Source: Treponema socranskii subsp. socranskii VPI DR56BR1116 = ATCC 35536 (GTDB lineage Bacteria; Spirochaetota; Spirochaetia; Treponematales; Treponemataceae). Taken from it: a DNA stretch of 64,000 nucleotides. Position numbers and translations under genes: made by a program. The notes under the pieces were generated by a model. That model saw only the letters and a list, made by a program, of their open reading frames with translations. It was not told where the DNA came from and ran no database searches. Below are positions 53,158 through 62,215 of the stretch, piece after piece (within the stretch, counting starts at the first letter, position 1; every line of letters begins with the position of its first letter). The stretch is taken from positions 116,455 through 180,454 of the forward strand of contig NZ_AVQI01000084.1 in NCBI RefSeq assembly GCF_000468115.1. The letters run 5' to 3'.

Positions 53158-54084
53158 CTAGCTTCGCCGCGCGCCGGATTTTTTTGCCGGCGGAGGCACC
53201 GGGGTCGAATCGTCATGCGGTACGATTTCGACGCAGTTATACGATATGACGAGACCGTTTTCGTTCATAACGCGCATCAGCGCGACGAACATATCGTTTT
53301 TCGTTTTGAGAAAATCGGAACTCTTGCACCACACCGCGACGATCATATTTATATTGCTGTCGCCGAACCCGTCCACCCATACGGCGGGCGCAGGCTTTTT
53401 GATAACCGTTTCGCACAGTTCGGGCGCTTTTAAAAGCACGTCGAGCGCATAGCGGATATCGGTGCCGTATTTTAGACCGAACGCAAACGTTATGCGCCGC
53501 GTCGCGTAGTACGAATTGTTTTGAAAGGTCGTATTGATGATCGACGAATTCGGAATGCGCACGAGCTGATTGTCGAGCGTGTGCACTTTCGTCGAAAGCA
53601 AATCGATCGAATCGACGTTTCCGGTAACTCCGCTGACGACGATAAGGTCGCCGACTTTGACGACGCCTTCGGTTATGACGAAAAGTCCGCTGATGACGTT
53701 GCTCACCGTCGTCTGCGCCGCAAAACCGACGGCGAGCCCCGCAATACCCGCAGCTCCGAGCAGGGCGGTAAACTTGATGCCGAAGCAGCTGAGTATGTAC
53801 ATGACGATCACCGAGTAAAAGACGTATTTTAATAATTTATGCAAGGCGAGATTGTTCTCTTTGTTTATCTTTTGTTCGGGTATGCGATTGAGCGCATGGA
53901 AGGCGAGCTTATACAAAAACCAAATGATGCCGATGACGAAGAGCGCTCCCGCAGCGCGAAAAAGATTTGTCCACGTAAAAAACGATTTTACCCACGCAAA
54001 AAGCGTTTCTTTGTGTTTGGAAAGCTGTTCCTGCGCCTGCTGTACGCCGATCGTTACGGCGCTTGTCGATTCGTCCATCTTCAA
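53158..54084 (-). CDS. mscS: Mechanosensitive ion channel, MscS family
   Basis: A 308-residue MscS-like channel. An N-terminal region with one helix leads into helices near 35-60 and 85-110 and the pore helix GAAGIAGLAVGFAAQTTVSNVISGLF, with the small-residue pattern typical of MscS TM3. The beta domain has VSGVTGNVDSIDLLSTKVHTLDN and IRIPNS-like segments. It relieves hypo-osmotic pressure. It is the last gene of the leftward metK-nth-mscS group, 24 bp after nth, with AAGAGG upstream. Confidence 0.9.
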   Translation of the reverse strand: MKMDESTSAVTIGVQQAQEQLSKHKETLFAWVKSFFTWTNLFRAAGALFVIGIIWFLYKLAFHALNRIPEQKINKENNLALHKLLKYVFYSVIVMYILSCFGIKFTALLGAAGIAGLAVGFAAQTTVSNVISGLFVITEGVVKVGDLIVVSGVTGNVDSIDLLSTKVHTLDNQLVRIPNSSIINTTFQNNSYYATRRITFAFGLKYGTDIRYALDVLLKAPELCETVIKKPAPAVWVDGFGDSNINMIVAVWCKSSDFLKTKNDMFVALMRVMNENGLVISYNCVEIVPHDDSTPVPPPAKKSGARRS

Positions 54085-54108
54085 CCTCTTGCCGATTATT
54101 AATTTTCG

Positions 54109-54753
54109 TTAATTTTTTGAAACGTCATTGCGTTTGCAGATGTCGTTTATGAGACAGGTATCGCATTTCGGATTTCGCGCGGTACAAACGTAGCGTCCGT
54201 GCAGGATGAGCCAGTGGTGCGCGTGACGCATATATCGCTTGGGAATGCGGGAAACGAGGCTTTCTTCGACTGCAATCGGAATTGCGCCTTCGGCGAGTCC
54301 GATTTTCGGACAGATGCGCAGCAAGTGCGTATCGACGGGCATCGTCGGTTTGTCGAAGACGACATTGAGCACGACGTTCGCCGTCTTTCTGCCGACACCG
54401 GGAAGCTTCATAAGCTCTTCGCGTGTCGAAGGCACTTTTCCGTTGAAATCGTTGATGAGGATTTTACTGAGCGCGATGATGTGCGCCGCCTTCGTATGGT
54501 AGAGTCCGATCGACTTAATGTAAGTTTCGAGTTTTTTTTGTCCGAGGGCGATGATTTTTTCCGGCGTGTCGGCGATTTTGTAGAGCGCTTCGGTTGCGGC
54601 GTTGACGCTTTTGTCGGTCGCCTGAGCGGAAAGCACGACCGACACGAGCAGCGTATACGCGTTTTTCCATCGGAGTTCCGATTTCGGATCGGGGTTTTGC
54701 TTTTTAAAACGGTCGAATACCGTGCAGATTTCCCGCTCTGTCAGCAGTGTCAT
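54109..54753 (-). CDS. nth: Endonuclease III
   Basis: A 214-residue DNA glycosylase/AP lyase that removes oxidised pyrimidines. The helix-hairpin-helix LMKLPGVGRKTANVVL with catalytic Lys, the VDTHLLRI segment with the catalytic Asp, and the C-terminal Cys-x6-Cys-x2-Cys-x5-Cys iron-sulfur motif (CTARNPKCDTCLINDIC) are all intact. It starts 4 bp after metK, indicating translational coupling. Confidence 0.95.
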   Translation of the reverse strand: MTLLTEREICTVFDRFKKQNPDPKSELRWKNAYTLLVSVVLSAQATDKSVNAATEALYKIADTPEKIIALGQKKLETYIKSIGLYHTKAAHIIALSKILINDFNGKVPSTREELMKLPGVGRKTANVVLNVVFDKPTMPVDTHLLRICPKIGLAEGAIPIAVEESLVSRIPKRYMRHAHHWLILHGRYVCTARNPKCDTCLINDICKRNDVSKN

Positions 54754-54757
54754 GGGA

Positions 54758-55927
54758 TTATGTCAGCGCACTCTTCAGCGCATCCGCTTTATCGGTTTTT
54801 TCCCAGCTGAATTCGCTGCGTCCGAAATGCCCGTAGGCCGTCGTCGCTTCGTAGATCGGGCGTTTGAGATCGAGCGTTTTGACGATACCTGCAGGCGTAC
54901 AGTCGAAGATTTCTTTTACGGCTTTCGTAATTTTTTCGACCGGTGTTTTTTCCGTGCCGAAAGTATCGACCATAATCGACACGGGAAAGGGAACGCCGAT
55001 CGCATACGCGAGTTCGATTTCCGCTCTGTCGGCGAGACCTGCGGCGACGATGTTTTTTGCGATATAGCGCGCCATATAAGCTGCGGAACGGTCGACTTTC
55101 GACGGGTCTTTGCCGCTGAACGCGCCGCCTCCGTGACGGCCCATACCGCCGTAGGTGTCTACGATGATTTTGCGTCCGGTCAGCCCCGAATCTCCCTGCG
55201 GGCCGCCGGTGACGAAACGCCCCGTCGGATTGATAAAATATTTCGTATCTTTGTCGAGCAGACCCGTCGCATCGAGTACGGGTTTTACAATCCGCTCGAT
55301 TATCGTCTCTTTGATTTCACCGTATTCGACGGAGGGATCGTGCTGATGTGAGACGACGACGGTATCGATCCGCAGAGGAACGTGTCCTTCGTATTCGATC
55401 GTCACTTGGCTTTTCGCGTCGGGGCGCAGCCAGGAGATCGTTTTATTTTTTCTCAGTTCGGCCGCTTTTAAAAGCAGTTTATGCGCGTACGTGACGGGAG
55501 CCGGCATGAGTTCGGGCGTTTCGCTGCACGCAAAGCCGAACATCATCCCCTGGTCGCCCGCTCCCTGCTGACCGGTGTATTCTTTGAGGCCTTTGCCGAC
55601 GACGCCTTGATTGATGTCGGGCGATTGTTTGTGGATGACGTTGAGAACGGCCATAGAGTTGCAGTCGAGACCGTAGGCGGCATCGGTGTAGCCGATTTTT
55701 TCTACCGCATCGCGCGCGATCCGTTCGATGTCGAGCGATGCTTCTGTTGTAATTTCGCCGCCGACGAGTACCATACCCGTTGTTGTAAAAGTTTCGCATG
55801 CGACATGGCTTTCCGCGTCCCGGGCGAGGCAGGCGTCGAGTACGGCATCGGAAATGCGGTCGCAAATTTTATCGGGATGTCCTTCACTTACCGATTCGGA
55901 CGTAAAGAGATAGCGTTTATTATTCAT
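54758..55927 (-). CDS. metK: S-adenosylmethionine synthase
   Basis: A 389-residue enzyme that makes S-adenosylmethionine from ATP and methionine, needed by TrmD and the methyltransferase fusion here. Family motifs: [31 protein letters not shown] and [24 protein letters not shown] is upstream of the ATG. A TTGTCA-17-TACTAT promoter (55993-55965) gives a leader of only about 30 nt, too short for a SAM riboswitch. It leads the operon metK-nth-mscS. Confidence 0.96.
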   Translation of the reverse strand: MNNKRYLFTSESVSEGHPDKICDRISDAVLDACLARDAESHVACETFTTTGMVLVGGEITTEASLDIERIARDAVEKIGYTDAAYGLDCNSMAVLNVIHKQSPDINQGVVGKGLKEYTGQQGAGDQGMMFGFACSETPELMPAPVTYAHKLLLKAAELRKNKTISWLRPDAKSQVTIEYEGHVPLRIDTVVVSHQHDPSVEYGEIKETIIERIVKPVLDATGLLDKDTKYFINPTGRFVTGGPQGDSGLTGRKIIVDTYGGMGRHGGGAFSGKDPSKVDRSAAYMARYIAKNIVAAGLADRAEIELAYAIGVPFPVSIMVDTFGTEKTPVEKITKAVKEIFDCTPAGIVKTLDLKRPIYEATTAYGHFGRSEFSWEKTDKADALKSALT

Positions 55928-55964
55928 AGCACTCCGGAATTATTTATTTACTTATTGATGAAAG

Positions 55965-55993
55965 TATAGTATACTATTTAAAGCGGATTGACA
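55965..55993 (-). promoter_or_regulatory. metK promoter
   Basis: On the minus strand TTGTCA (55993-55988), 17-bp spacer, TACTAT (55970-55965). Its -35 overlaps the -35 of the rightward promoter by all but one base. Confidence 0.75.
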
Positions 55994-56017
55994 ACAGCTG
56001 TGCGGCGAACCTTATAA
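55987..56017 (+). promoter_or_regulatory. Candidate promoter of the CBM48 gene
   Basis: TTGACA at 55987-55992 and TATAAA at 56012-56017 with a 19-bp spacer. GGAGGT follows before the ATG at 56042. Confidence 0.45.
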
Positions 56018-56041
56018 AAAGTATAATGTGGAGGTGTTTCC

Positions 56042-56356
56042 ATGGCGTTAAAAAAATCATTTTCGAAAGACGGAAAAAAATGTACGGTCACGTTTATCGT
56101 GCTCCCCGATGCGGCGGGTGTCGCGAAGACGATCAATATCGCCGGCGATTTTAACAGCTGGAGCAGTACCGAAACGCCGTTGAAAAAAAATAAAGACGGA
56201 TCGTTTTCCGTCAAGCTGGATCTTGAAACGGACAGAGAATATCAATTCCGCTATCTCATCGACGGGCAGCGCTGGGAAAACGATTGGCAGGCGGATAAAT
56301 ACATTCCCGCCCCGTATTCCAACGCGGACAATTCCGTCGTCATCACAAAAAAATAA
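56042..56356 (+). CDS. Stand-alone CBM48 (glycogen-binding-like) domain protein
   Basis: A 104-residue cytoplasmic protein consisting only of a carbohydrate-binding family 48 / AMPK-beta-like domain: the strand VTFIVLPDAAGVAKTINIAGDFNSWSSTETPLKK followed by YQFRYLIDGQRWEND, where aromatic residues bind alpha-glucans. No catalytic domain is attached. Its role could be to sense or bind glycogen or act as a subunit of another enzyme. GGAGGT ribosome binding site. Confidence 0.85.
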   Translation: MALKKSFSKDGKKCTVTFIVLPDAAGVAKTINIAGDFNSWSSTETPLKKNKDGSFSVKLDLETDREYQFRYLIDGQRWENDWQADKYIPAPYSNADNSVVITKK

Positions 56357-56379
56357 AAACGCGGCGGAAGAATTGCGTA

Positions 56380-59103
56380 TTACGGTACGTGAATGATTTC
56401 GCGCGGTTTACTGCCGTTCGCAGGACCGACGATACCCCGGGCTTCCATCTCTTCGACGAGGCGCGCTGCGCGGTTGTAGCCGATTTTAAGCCTGCGCTGG
56501 ATGTATGACGCGGACGCTTTTCCCGACTGTACGACGATGTCAAGCGCTTGGTTGTACAGCGGGTCTTCGCCGTCGAATAAACTCGGTTCCGCGCCTTCTT
56601 CGTCATCCGGCACGAAAATCTCTTCATCGATGTATTCAGGTTCTCCGTATTTTTTTACGTGTTCAACGACGTCTTCGACTTCCTGATCGCTTACGAAGGT
56701 TCCTTGAATGCGCACGGGAAACGGGTTGACGGCGCTCGAATAGAGCATATCGCCTCTGCCCAATAATTTTTCCGCACCGACTTGATCGATGATGATGCGG
56801 CTGTCCATCTTCGACGCGACCATAAATGCGATGCGCGCAGGGATGTTCGCTTTTATCAATCCGGTGATGACGTCGATCGAAGGACGCTGCGTCGCGAGTA
56901 CCAAGTGGATGCCGATCGCGCGGCTCATCGCCGCAAGCCGGGCGACCGTCGATTCGAGTTCTTTGCCCGTCGTCGCCATCAAGTCCGCAAACTCGTCGAT
57001 GATCAGCACGATGTACGGAATCTTTTCCGTTGCGATGTGTTTTTCTTCGATCTTTTTGTTGTAGCTCGCCACATCGCGGCAGCCCATGCCGTCCAAAAGC
57101 GCATAGCGCCGCTCCATTTCGCACAGTGCCCACTGCAGCGCTTGAAACGCTTTTTTCGATTCAGTGATGACCGGCACGAGCAAGTGCGGGATATCGTTGT
57201 AGAGTTTCAGTTCGACGATTTTCGGATCGATTAATATGAGCTTTACTTCCTGCGGCGACCGTTTGTACAAAATCGAAAGGATCATGCTGTTGACGCATAC
57301 CGATTTTCCCGAGCCCGTAGCTCCCGCGATCAAAAGGTGCGGCGTTTTTACGAGGTCGATGATCTGCGGTTTTCCGAGAATGTCTTTTCCGAGGATAACC
57401 GGCACGGCCATCTTTTTGTATTCGCTCATGTCTTTTTCGATGATTTCGCGAAAGCTGACGATGCTGCGTTCTTTGTTCGGTATTTCGATGCCGACCGCTT
57501 TTTTCCCCGGAATAGGAGCTACGATGCGGACGCTGCTTGCCGCAAGGCGCAGCGCGATGTTGTCCTGTAATGCCGCGATTTTGCTCAGCTTAACGCCCGG
57601 CGCCGGAAGCAATTCGAACATCGTGACGACCGGCCCTTTTTTTATGCCGATAATATCCGCTTCGATGTTGAATTCGTTGAGTGTTTCTTTAAGTTCGGCC
57701 GACGCTCGTTTGGTTTCGTCGTCGATGATCCAGTATTGATCGTTTTGATATTCGGTTAATAATTCCGTAGGAATTTTATACGGCCCTTTCGGCTTCGGCT
57801 TTTTTACCGGTTCCGGTTTCGGAGGAGAGATTTTTTCAGCATCGCTGCCGCCGTTGAAAAACTCTTCGAGCTCTTCTTTTGTGTTTTTGGCACGTGCCGT
57901 CGACACAACGCTCGCATCTTGAATGACAGGGCTATCGACGGTAAGCGCATCGTTAAAATGCGATACGTCTTTGCGCACGTCTTCGTCCATATCGCTGAAT
58001 ATGCTTTCTGCGAGGCCTCTCGGCATTTCCCGTTCGCCTGCGTCGTTCGTTTCTTCGACGCTTTCCGCATTCATATCGATGTCGAAAAAATCGGGATCGA
58101 GCGAAGTACCGTTTTCTTCCTGCTGCGGCAAATCGTATTCGGAATTTAATAATGCTTCGGATTCGGAAAAATCATCGGAGAGATTTTCTTCTTCCGGCAG
58201 CTCTTCCTCATCTTCTATCGGCAGAACGTCTGTCGGTTCGATGTCTGCCGCTGCGTCGGTTCTTTTTGTACGCAGGGTGTTTTCCCTCTCCCAAAACGGT
58301 GCATCGTCGTTTTCGGAAAATATGCTGCCGCCGTTATTTCCCTGCCGTGCGCCGTCATCATCTTTCGCAAATGCATCCGTATCGTCTTCAGCAGGAAAGC
58401 CGGGCCATGCAAGCTCTTCGATTTCGTCGAGCGGCGCATCGTCATGCGCGGTGAGCGCGGTAAATTCCGCTTCCGAGATAACCGATGCCGCATCGTCTTT
58501 TTTGTCCGCATCGCTGTCTGCTGTATTGTCGAAGACGGTTTCAAACGGGGATGAGAGATCGTTGCCCGTCTGCGTATTTTTATCTGCGCCGGCGTTTTCT
58601 TCTGCAAGTTTATTGATCTCTCTGCCCGCCGTATACGCATCGTCTTCGCCGCCTGTTTCGCTTGCCGCCCTCGCGATTTTATCGGCGATGATGCCCGCTC
58701 CGAGCCATTCTATAACGATAAGCATGGCGCCGAGCGCAATCGTGATGCCGATCTTTATGCCGGTAAAATCGGAGCTGAATTCCGCGATCGATTTGCAGAT
58801 GACTTCCGTAAGTACGGCGGTAAAAAACGGAACGACGGCGGTCAAAAGCCGCATCGTTTTACGCCTTGTCCATTTTCCCGAAAAGCACGCCATCGCTGCA
58901 AAAAATAAAAAAGCGGGAACGAGGACGCTTGAAAATCCGTATACCGAAAAGAGCATGGCGCCGAGCAAAAACAAAACGCTTCCAAACCCCGCACCGTATG
59001 CGATAAAATCGAAAGGCTGCAGCATGAGCGAAACGGAAAAAAACGCGGCAAGCAGCAGTAAAAGCATGCCGGCAGCGTACTTCGGCTTATTCAAACGTTC
59101 CAT
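56380..59103 (-). CDS. ftsK: DNA translocase FtsK/SpoIIIE
   Basis: A 907-residue DNA pump for chromosome segregation at division. N-terminal four or five membrane helices (about 10-165), an acidic low-complexity linker (about 170-440), the alpha/beta motor with Walker A GATGSGKS at ~590-597 and Walker B IVLIIDEFADLM, and a C-terminal winged-helix gamma domain (SYIQRRLKIGYNRAARLVEEME) that reads KOPS-like sites. Preceded by GGGAG. Convergent with the CBM48 gene. Confidence 0.95.
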   Translation of the reverse strand: MERLNKPKYAAGMLLLLLAAFFSVSLMLQPFDFIAYGAGFGSVLFLLGAMLFSVYGFSSVLVPAFLFFAAMACFSGKWTRRKTMRLLTAVVPFFTAVLTEVICKSIAEFSSDFTGIKIGITIALGAMLIVIEWLGAGIIADKIARAASETGGEDDAYTAGREINKLAEENAGADKNTQTGNDLSSPFETVFDNTADSDADKKDDAASVISEAEFTALTAHDDAPLDEIEELAWPGFPAEDDTDAFAKDDDGARQGNNGGSIFSENDDAPFWERENTLRTKRTDAAADIEPTDVLPIEDEEELPEEENLSDDFSESEALLNSEYDLPQQEENGTSLDPDFFDIDMNAESVEETNDAGEREMPRGLAESIFSDMDEDVRKDVSHFNDALTVDSPVIQDASVVSTARAKNTKEELEEFFNGGSDAEKISPPKPEPVKKPKPKGPYKIPTELLTEYQNDQYWIIDDETKRASAELKETLNEFNIEADIIGIKKGPVVTMFELLPAPGVKLSKIAALQDNIALRLAASSVRIVAPIPGKKAVGIEIPNKERSIVSFREIIEKDMSEYKKMAVPVILGKDILGKPQIIDLVKTPHLLIAGATGSGKSVCVNSMILSILYKRSPQEVKLILIDPKIVELKLYNDIPHLLVPVITESKKAFQALQWALCEMERRYALLDGMGCRDVASYNKKIEEKHIATEKIPYIVLIIDEFADLMATTGKELESTVARLAAMSRAIGIHLVLATQRPSIDVITGLIKANIPARIAFMVASKMDSRIIIDQVGAEKLLGRGDMLYSSAVNPFPVRIQGTFVSDQEVEDVVEHVKKYGEPEYIDEEIFVPDDEEGAEPSLFDGEDPLYNQALDIVVQSGKASASYIQRRLKIGYNRAARLVEEMEARGIVGPANGSKPREIIHVP

Positions 59104-59144
59104 CTATACTCCCATCGCAATTTAAATCTAAGAAAAGCAGGGTT

Positions 59145-59161
59145 TGTCTCAAAAGTCGGTT
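59145..59161. repeat. Half-copy of the 35-bp intergenic repeat
   Basis: 17 bp identical to the first half of 12788-12822 (TGTCTCAAAAGTCGGTT); the second arm is missing. Lies upstream of the ftsK start, between divergent genes. Confidence 0.6.
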
Positions 59162-59201
59162 CCATATTAACAGTATCGGTAGATTAGCCGTTCCGTTTTA
59201 G

Positions 59202-59230
59202 TGGAAAACTTTCACCGTTTCGTATATAAT
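59202..59230 (+). promoter_or_regulatory. Candidate promoter of the FMN hydroxyacid dehydrogenase-like gene
   Basis: TGGAAA at 59202-59207, 17-bp spacer, TATAAT at 59225-59230. The ATG at 59229 overlaps the -10 box and cannot start this transcript's product, supporting GTG 59250. Confidence 0.5.
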
Positions 59231-59249
59231 GCGGAAACAGGTGGGTACT

Positions 59250-60176
59250 GTGGAAAATCGATTTGAATTTAAATGCGCCGTATGTGCCGTGTGCGACGGG
59301 AGAGGCTGCATCGGACAGGTGCCCGGCATGGGCGGCGTGAATAATAATAAAAATTTCAAGCTCAATTTCGAAGGTTGGAAAACCCTTCGACAACAGGCAG
59401 CATCCGCCGGAACGCTCGACGCGATTTTATCGACGCCGATCGACGCTCGCGCCGTGCGTGTGGGGCCGGTTACCGGCGCAGTGCAGAATATCGGCTTCGA
59501 AAAAGAGGAATATTTTTATCTGCCGTATTTTTCCGCCGCTTGGAATGCGGGAATCGGTCTCTGTGTCGGGGACGGTTATCCCGATTATAAACTGCACTAC
59601 GGGCTCGATGCGGTACGGAAATTGCAAAAAGTCGAACCGGAATTGAAAGCGGCCGTATTTTTAAAACCTTATCCGAACGAAAAACTTTTCGAGCGCATTG
59701 CCGCCGCCGAAGGCGTTGTGGAAATCATCGGAAACGATATCGATTCGTACAATATTGCAACGATGCGGGATCTCGTGCATTTGGAAAAGAAAACGCCGGA
59801 GCAGATCGCCGAAATCAGAAAAAGAGTCGGCGTTCCGTATGCGATAAAAGGAATCTTTTGCAAAGAAGATGTCGAACTCGTAAAGGCGGTAAAGCCCGAT
59901 ATCGCGTTTGTTTCGAATCACGGCGGGCGCATCGATACGCGCGAAGGAAGTACGGCGGAATTTCTCGCGGCCTACGGAGCGGAGCTGAAAAAATACTGCG
60001 GTTCGCTTTGGGTTGACGGAGGCGTCAGAACGCGTCATGATATACAAACCGCGCTTTTTTACGGAGCGTCGCAAGTCATCATAGCTCGCCCGTTTATCGC
60101 CGCCCTCGTTTCGGACGGCATCGGCGGCATGGTAAAAAAAATCGATGAAATTATCACCGGCGAAATTATCGATTGA
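59250..60176 (+). CDS. FMN-dependent alpha-hydroxyacid dehydrogenase-like protein with N-terminal Cys cluster
   Basis: About 308 residues from GTG 59250, which has AGGTGG 5 nt upstream; ATG 59229 overlaps the -10 box. The C-terminal half has the FMN TIM-barrel motifs: FVSNHGGRIDTREGS (the family SNHGGRQLD with the catalytic His) and LWVDGGVRTRHDIQTALFYGA, then IIARPFI. The N-terminus carries FKCAVCAVCDGRGC, a Cys-x2-Cys-x2-Cys-x4-Cys pattern unusual for this family. It may bind an iron-sulfur cluster or zinc. Substrate unknown. Confidence 0.78.
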   Translation: MENRFEFKCAVCAVCDGRGCIGQVPGMGGVNNNKNFKLNFEGWKTLRQQAASAGTLDAILSTPIDARAVRVGPVTGAVQNIGFEKEEYFYLPYFSAAWNAGIGLCVGDGYPDYKLHYGLDAVRKLQKVEPELKAAVFLKPYPNEKLFERIAAAEGVVEIIGNDIDSYNIATMRDLVHLEKKTPEQIAEIRKRVGVPYAIKGIFCKEDVELVKAVKPDIAFVSNHGGRIDTREGSTAEFLAAYGAELKKYCGSLWVDGGVRTRHDIQTALFYGASQVIIARPFIAALVSDGIGGMVKKIDEIITGEIID

Positions 60177-60206
60177 GTTTTATAGAGGTGTGATATAGGG
60201 GTTTTT

Positions 60207-62126
60207 ATGAAGCGATTATTGTTTATTGCCTTTTGTGCCGTACTGTTCGCGGCTTCGGGAACGATGCTTTTCGCGCAGACGTATGCGGCAGTTCCCGTAG
60301 AGCATCCGATTTATTCGATTATCGCACAGGCGGAACTGCGCGGCCTGTGCCGTTCGCTTTCGAAAGTGAAACCCTATTCGGAAAAGACGGTCATAAACGC
60401 GATCAATGAAATCATCGCCGCTTCCGACGCAGCCGATTCTCCGCTCCTGTCGCAAACGGAAAAGGAAATCCTGTACGATACGCTCGAAGAGTTTAAGCGG
60501 ATGCCCGGCAGGGACGCTATGCGCGGCGCGTATTATTATGAAGGAAAAGGAAAGATTCGGACGACGGTCGATGTCACGTTTAAAGCGGACGTCTTCGCTT
60601 CCGGCGGCATCTATACCGATAAGAACGACGATCAGTGGGGCTTTACGATTCGTCCGGCCGTTTCGCTGCGCGGTGATTTGGGAACGCATCTTTCGTACGA
60701 TTTTACTTTGTTCGGCAATGCGTCGCGCGCCGTGCTGCAAAATCAGGGAACGTACAGTATCGGAAAGTGGTGGTATACGGAAACCGAAGACGGCATCGGC
60801 GAAAGGTATATCAAAACCTATGCGAATAAAGCGTTTTTTCCGTTTTCGCATCACAAAACATGGGACGGCTCCATGTATAAGGTCGCCGACTTATCGGCAA
60901 ACGGTCTTGAAGGCTGGTGCGACGACGGTGCGCTCGGTTTCGGAATCAATTCGGAAATGGCGGCGGGTTTCCTCGACGATAAAATCTTCCTGCGCTTCGG
61001 GCGCATCTACCGAGAATGGGCGGCCATGGACAAAGGCGCAAGCCTCGTGTTCAGTAATTACGCGCATCCTTTTCTCGCTTTCGAAGCCGAACTTTCGCCG
61101 TTCAGCTGGTTTTCGCTTTCGACGCTTACCGGCATCCTCGAATTCCCGAACAGCGATTATATCGTCGGCGATATCTACAACAGCCAAAAAGATTACAGCA
61201 AAAAATATTCAAACGAATCGTTTTTTCAAAACGCCTATTCGATCGCGATGCTCGAATGTAATTTCAAATACGTGCACGCCGACTTCGGCACGACGGTTAT
61301 CTGGCCGAAGCGTTTCGAATTGGGCTATCTGTATCCTCTCATGGATAAAGTTTTTTATCAAAACAATATCGGCGACTTGGACAATATCGCGTTGTTCGGA
61401 AATATCGCGTTTACGTATCCGAAAATCGGTACCGTATGGGCGTCGCTCTTTCTCGACGAATTCAACGGTTTGAGTCGTTCGACGGGTTTGCTCGGCGATT
61501 TTATTCATGCGACGCGCGATATGTACGCGACGCAGGTCGGTGTAAAAGCGAATGTTCCGCTGCTGCCGTTTATGACGGTCGCATGCCGCTACACGAAGAT
61601 CGAACCCTACTGCTATACGCACCACGCCATCAATTACACACCGTGGTATTCGCACTATATTTCGGAAGCGTACATGACCGCCGGCGAAAATATCGGCTAT
61701 TATCTTCCGCCGAATTCGGACGAACTGAATGTCCGCGTCGAAGCTTCGCCGCTTGCCGCGCTTAAAGCGCATATAGAATATCAATTTATCAGGCACGGCG
61801 CGGAATACGGCAGTCAGGCGGTGCGCGGCAGCTCTCAGTATTCGGAGCTCGATCCCGGTGAGCGCGAAAGTATGCGCAAATATTTTTTGCACGACGGGGC
61901 GTATCAGTGGTTCCACATCGTAAAAATCGGCGGAGAATATTCGTTTCGCAAGTTCAAAGTACCGTTGACGGTATACGGCGACGTCGGCTTTGTCTACAGC
62001 TATTTTACCGTAATCGACGGGATTCCGAACAACAACGAAAAGCGCGACTATCACGTTGCGAATTCGAGCGAATATCCGACGGAGTTCGGCGCTATCGTTT
62101 CCGGCGGAGTGCGCCTGTATTTTTAA
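60207..62126 (+). CDS. Large outer-membrane beta-barrel-like protein (Wzi-like)
   Basis: A 639-residue exported protein. Signal peptide at about 3-22 (ending LFAQ). A ~90-residue helical region with YSEKTVINAINEIIAA follows, then many alternating strands rich in Tyr, Phe and Trp, ending in a terminal Phe (GGVRLYF), typical of outer-membrane barrels. The layout, a short N-terminal domain then an ~18-strand barrel, resembles capsule-assembly Wzi proteins. It may display or bind a surface glycan, but this is inference. Confidence 0.68.
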   Translation: MKRLLFIAFCAVLFAASGTMLFAQTYAAVPVEHPIYSIIAQAELRGLCRSLSKVKPYSEKTVINAINEIIAASDAADSPLLSQTEKEILYDTLEEFKRMPGRDAMRGAYYYEGKGKIRTTVDVTFKADVFASGGIYTDKNDDQWGFTIRPAVSLRGDLGTHLSYDFTLFGNASRAVLQNQGTYSIGKWWYTETEDGIGERYIKTYANKAFFPFSHHKTWDGSMYKVADLSANGLEGWCDDGALGFGINSEMAAGFLDDKIFLRFGRIYREWAAMDKGASLVFSNYAHPFLAFEAELSPFSWFSLSTLTGILEFPNSDYIVGDIYNSQKDYSKKYSNESFFQNAYSIAMLECNFKYVHADFGTTVIWPKRFELGYLYPLMDKVFYQNNIGDLDNIALFGNIAFTYPKIGTVWASLFLDEFNGLSRSTGLLGDFIHATRDMYATQVGVKANVPLLPFMTVACRYTKIEPYCYTHHAINYTPWYSHYISEAYMTAGENIGYYLPPNSDELNVRVEASPLAALKAHIEYQFIRHGAEYGSQAVRGSSQYSELDPGERESMRKYFLHDGAYQWFHIVKIGGEYSFRKFKVPLTVYGDVGFVYSYFTVIDGIPNNNEKRDYHVANSSEYPTEFGAIVSGGVRLYF

Positions 62127-62215
62127 AACGCGTGTGCGGACGGCGGCATGCAATCGATTTGATCGCGTGCCGCGCGGATGTACGGTTTTTTATATTATTT
62201 TCACAGGAGTAAGCT

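Noticed and set aside
54199..54810. Rightward open frames opposite nth and metK
   Set aside because: They mirror the strong leftward genes, have arginine/phenylalanine-rich shadow composition and no ribosome binding sites.
55928..55964. SAM riboswitch upstream of metK
   Set aside because: The leader from the predicted start is about 30 nt, too short, and shows no riboswitch-like pairing.
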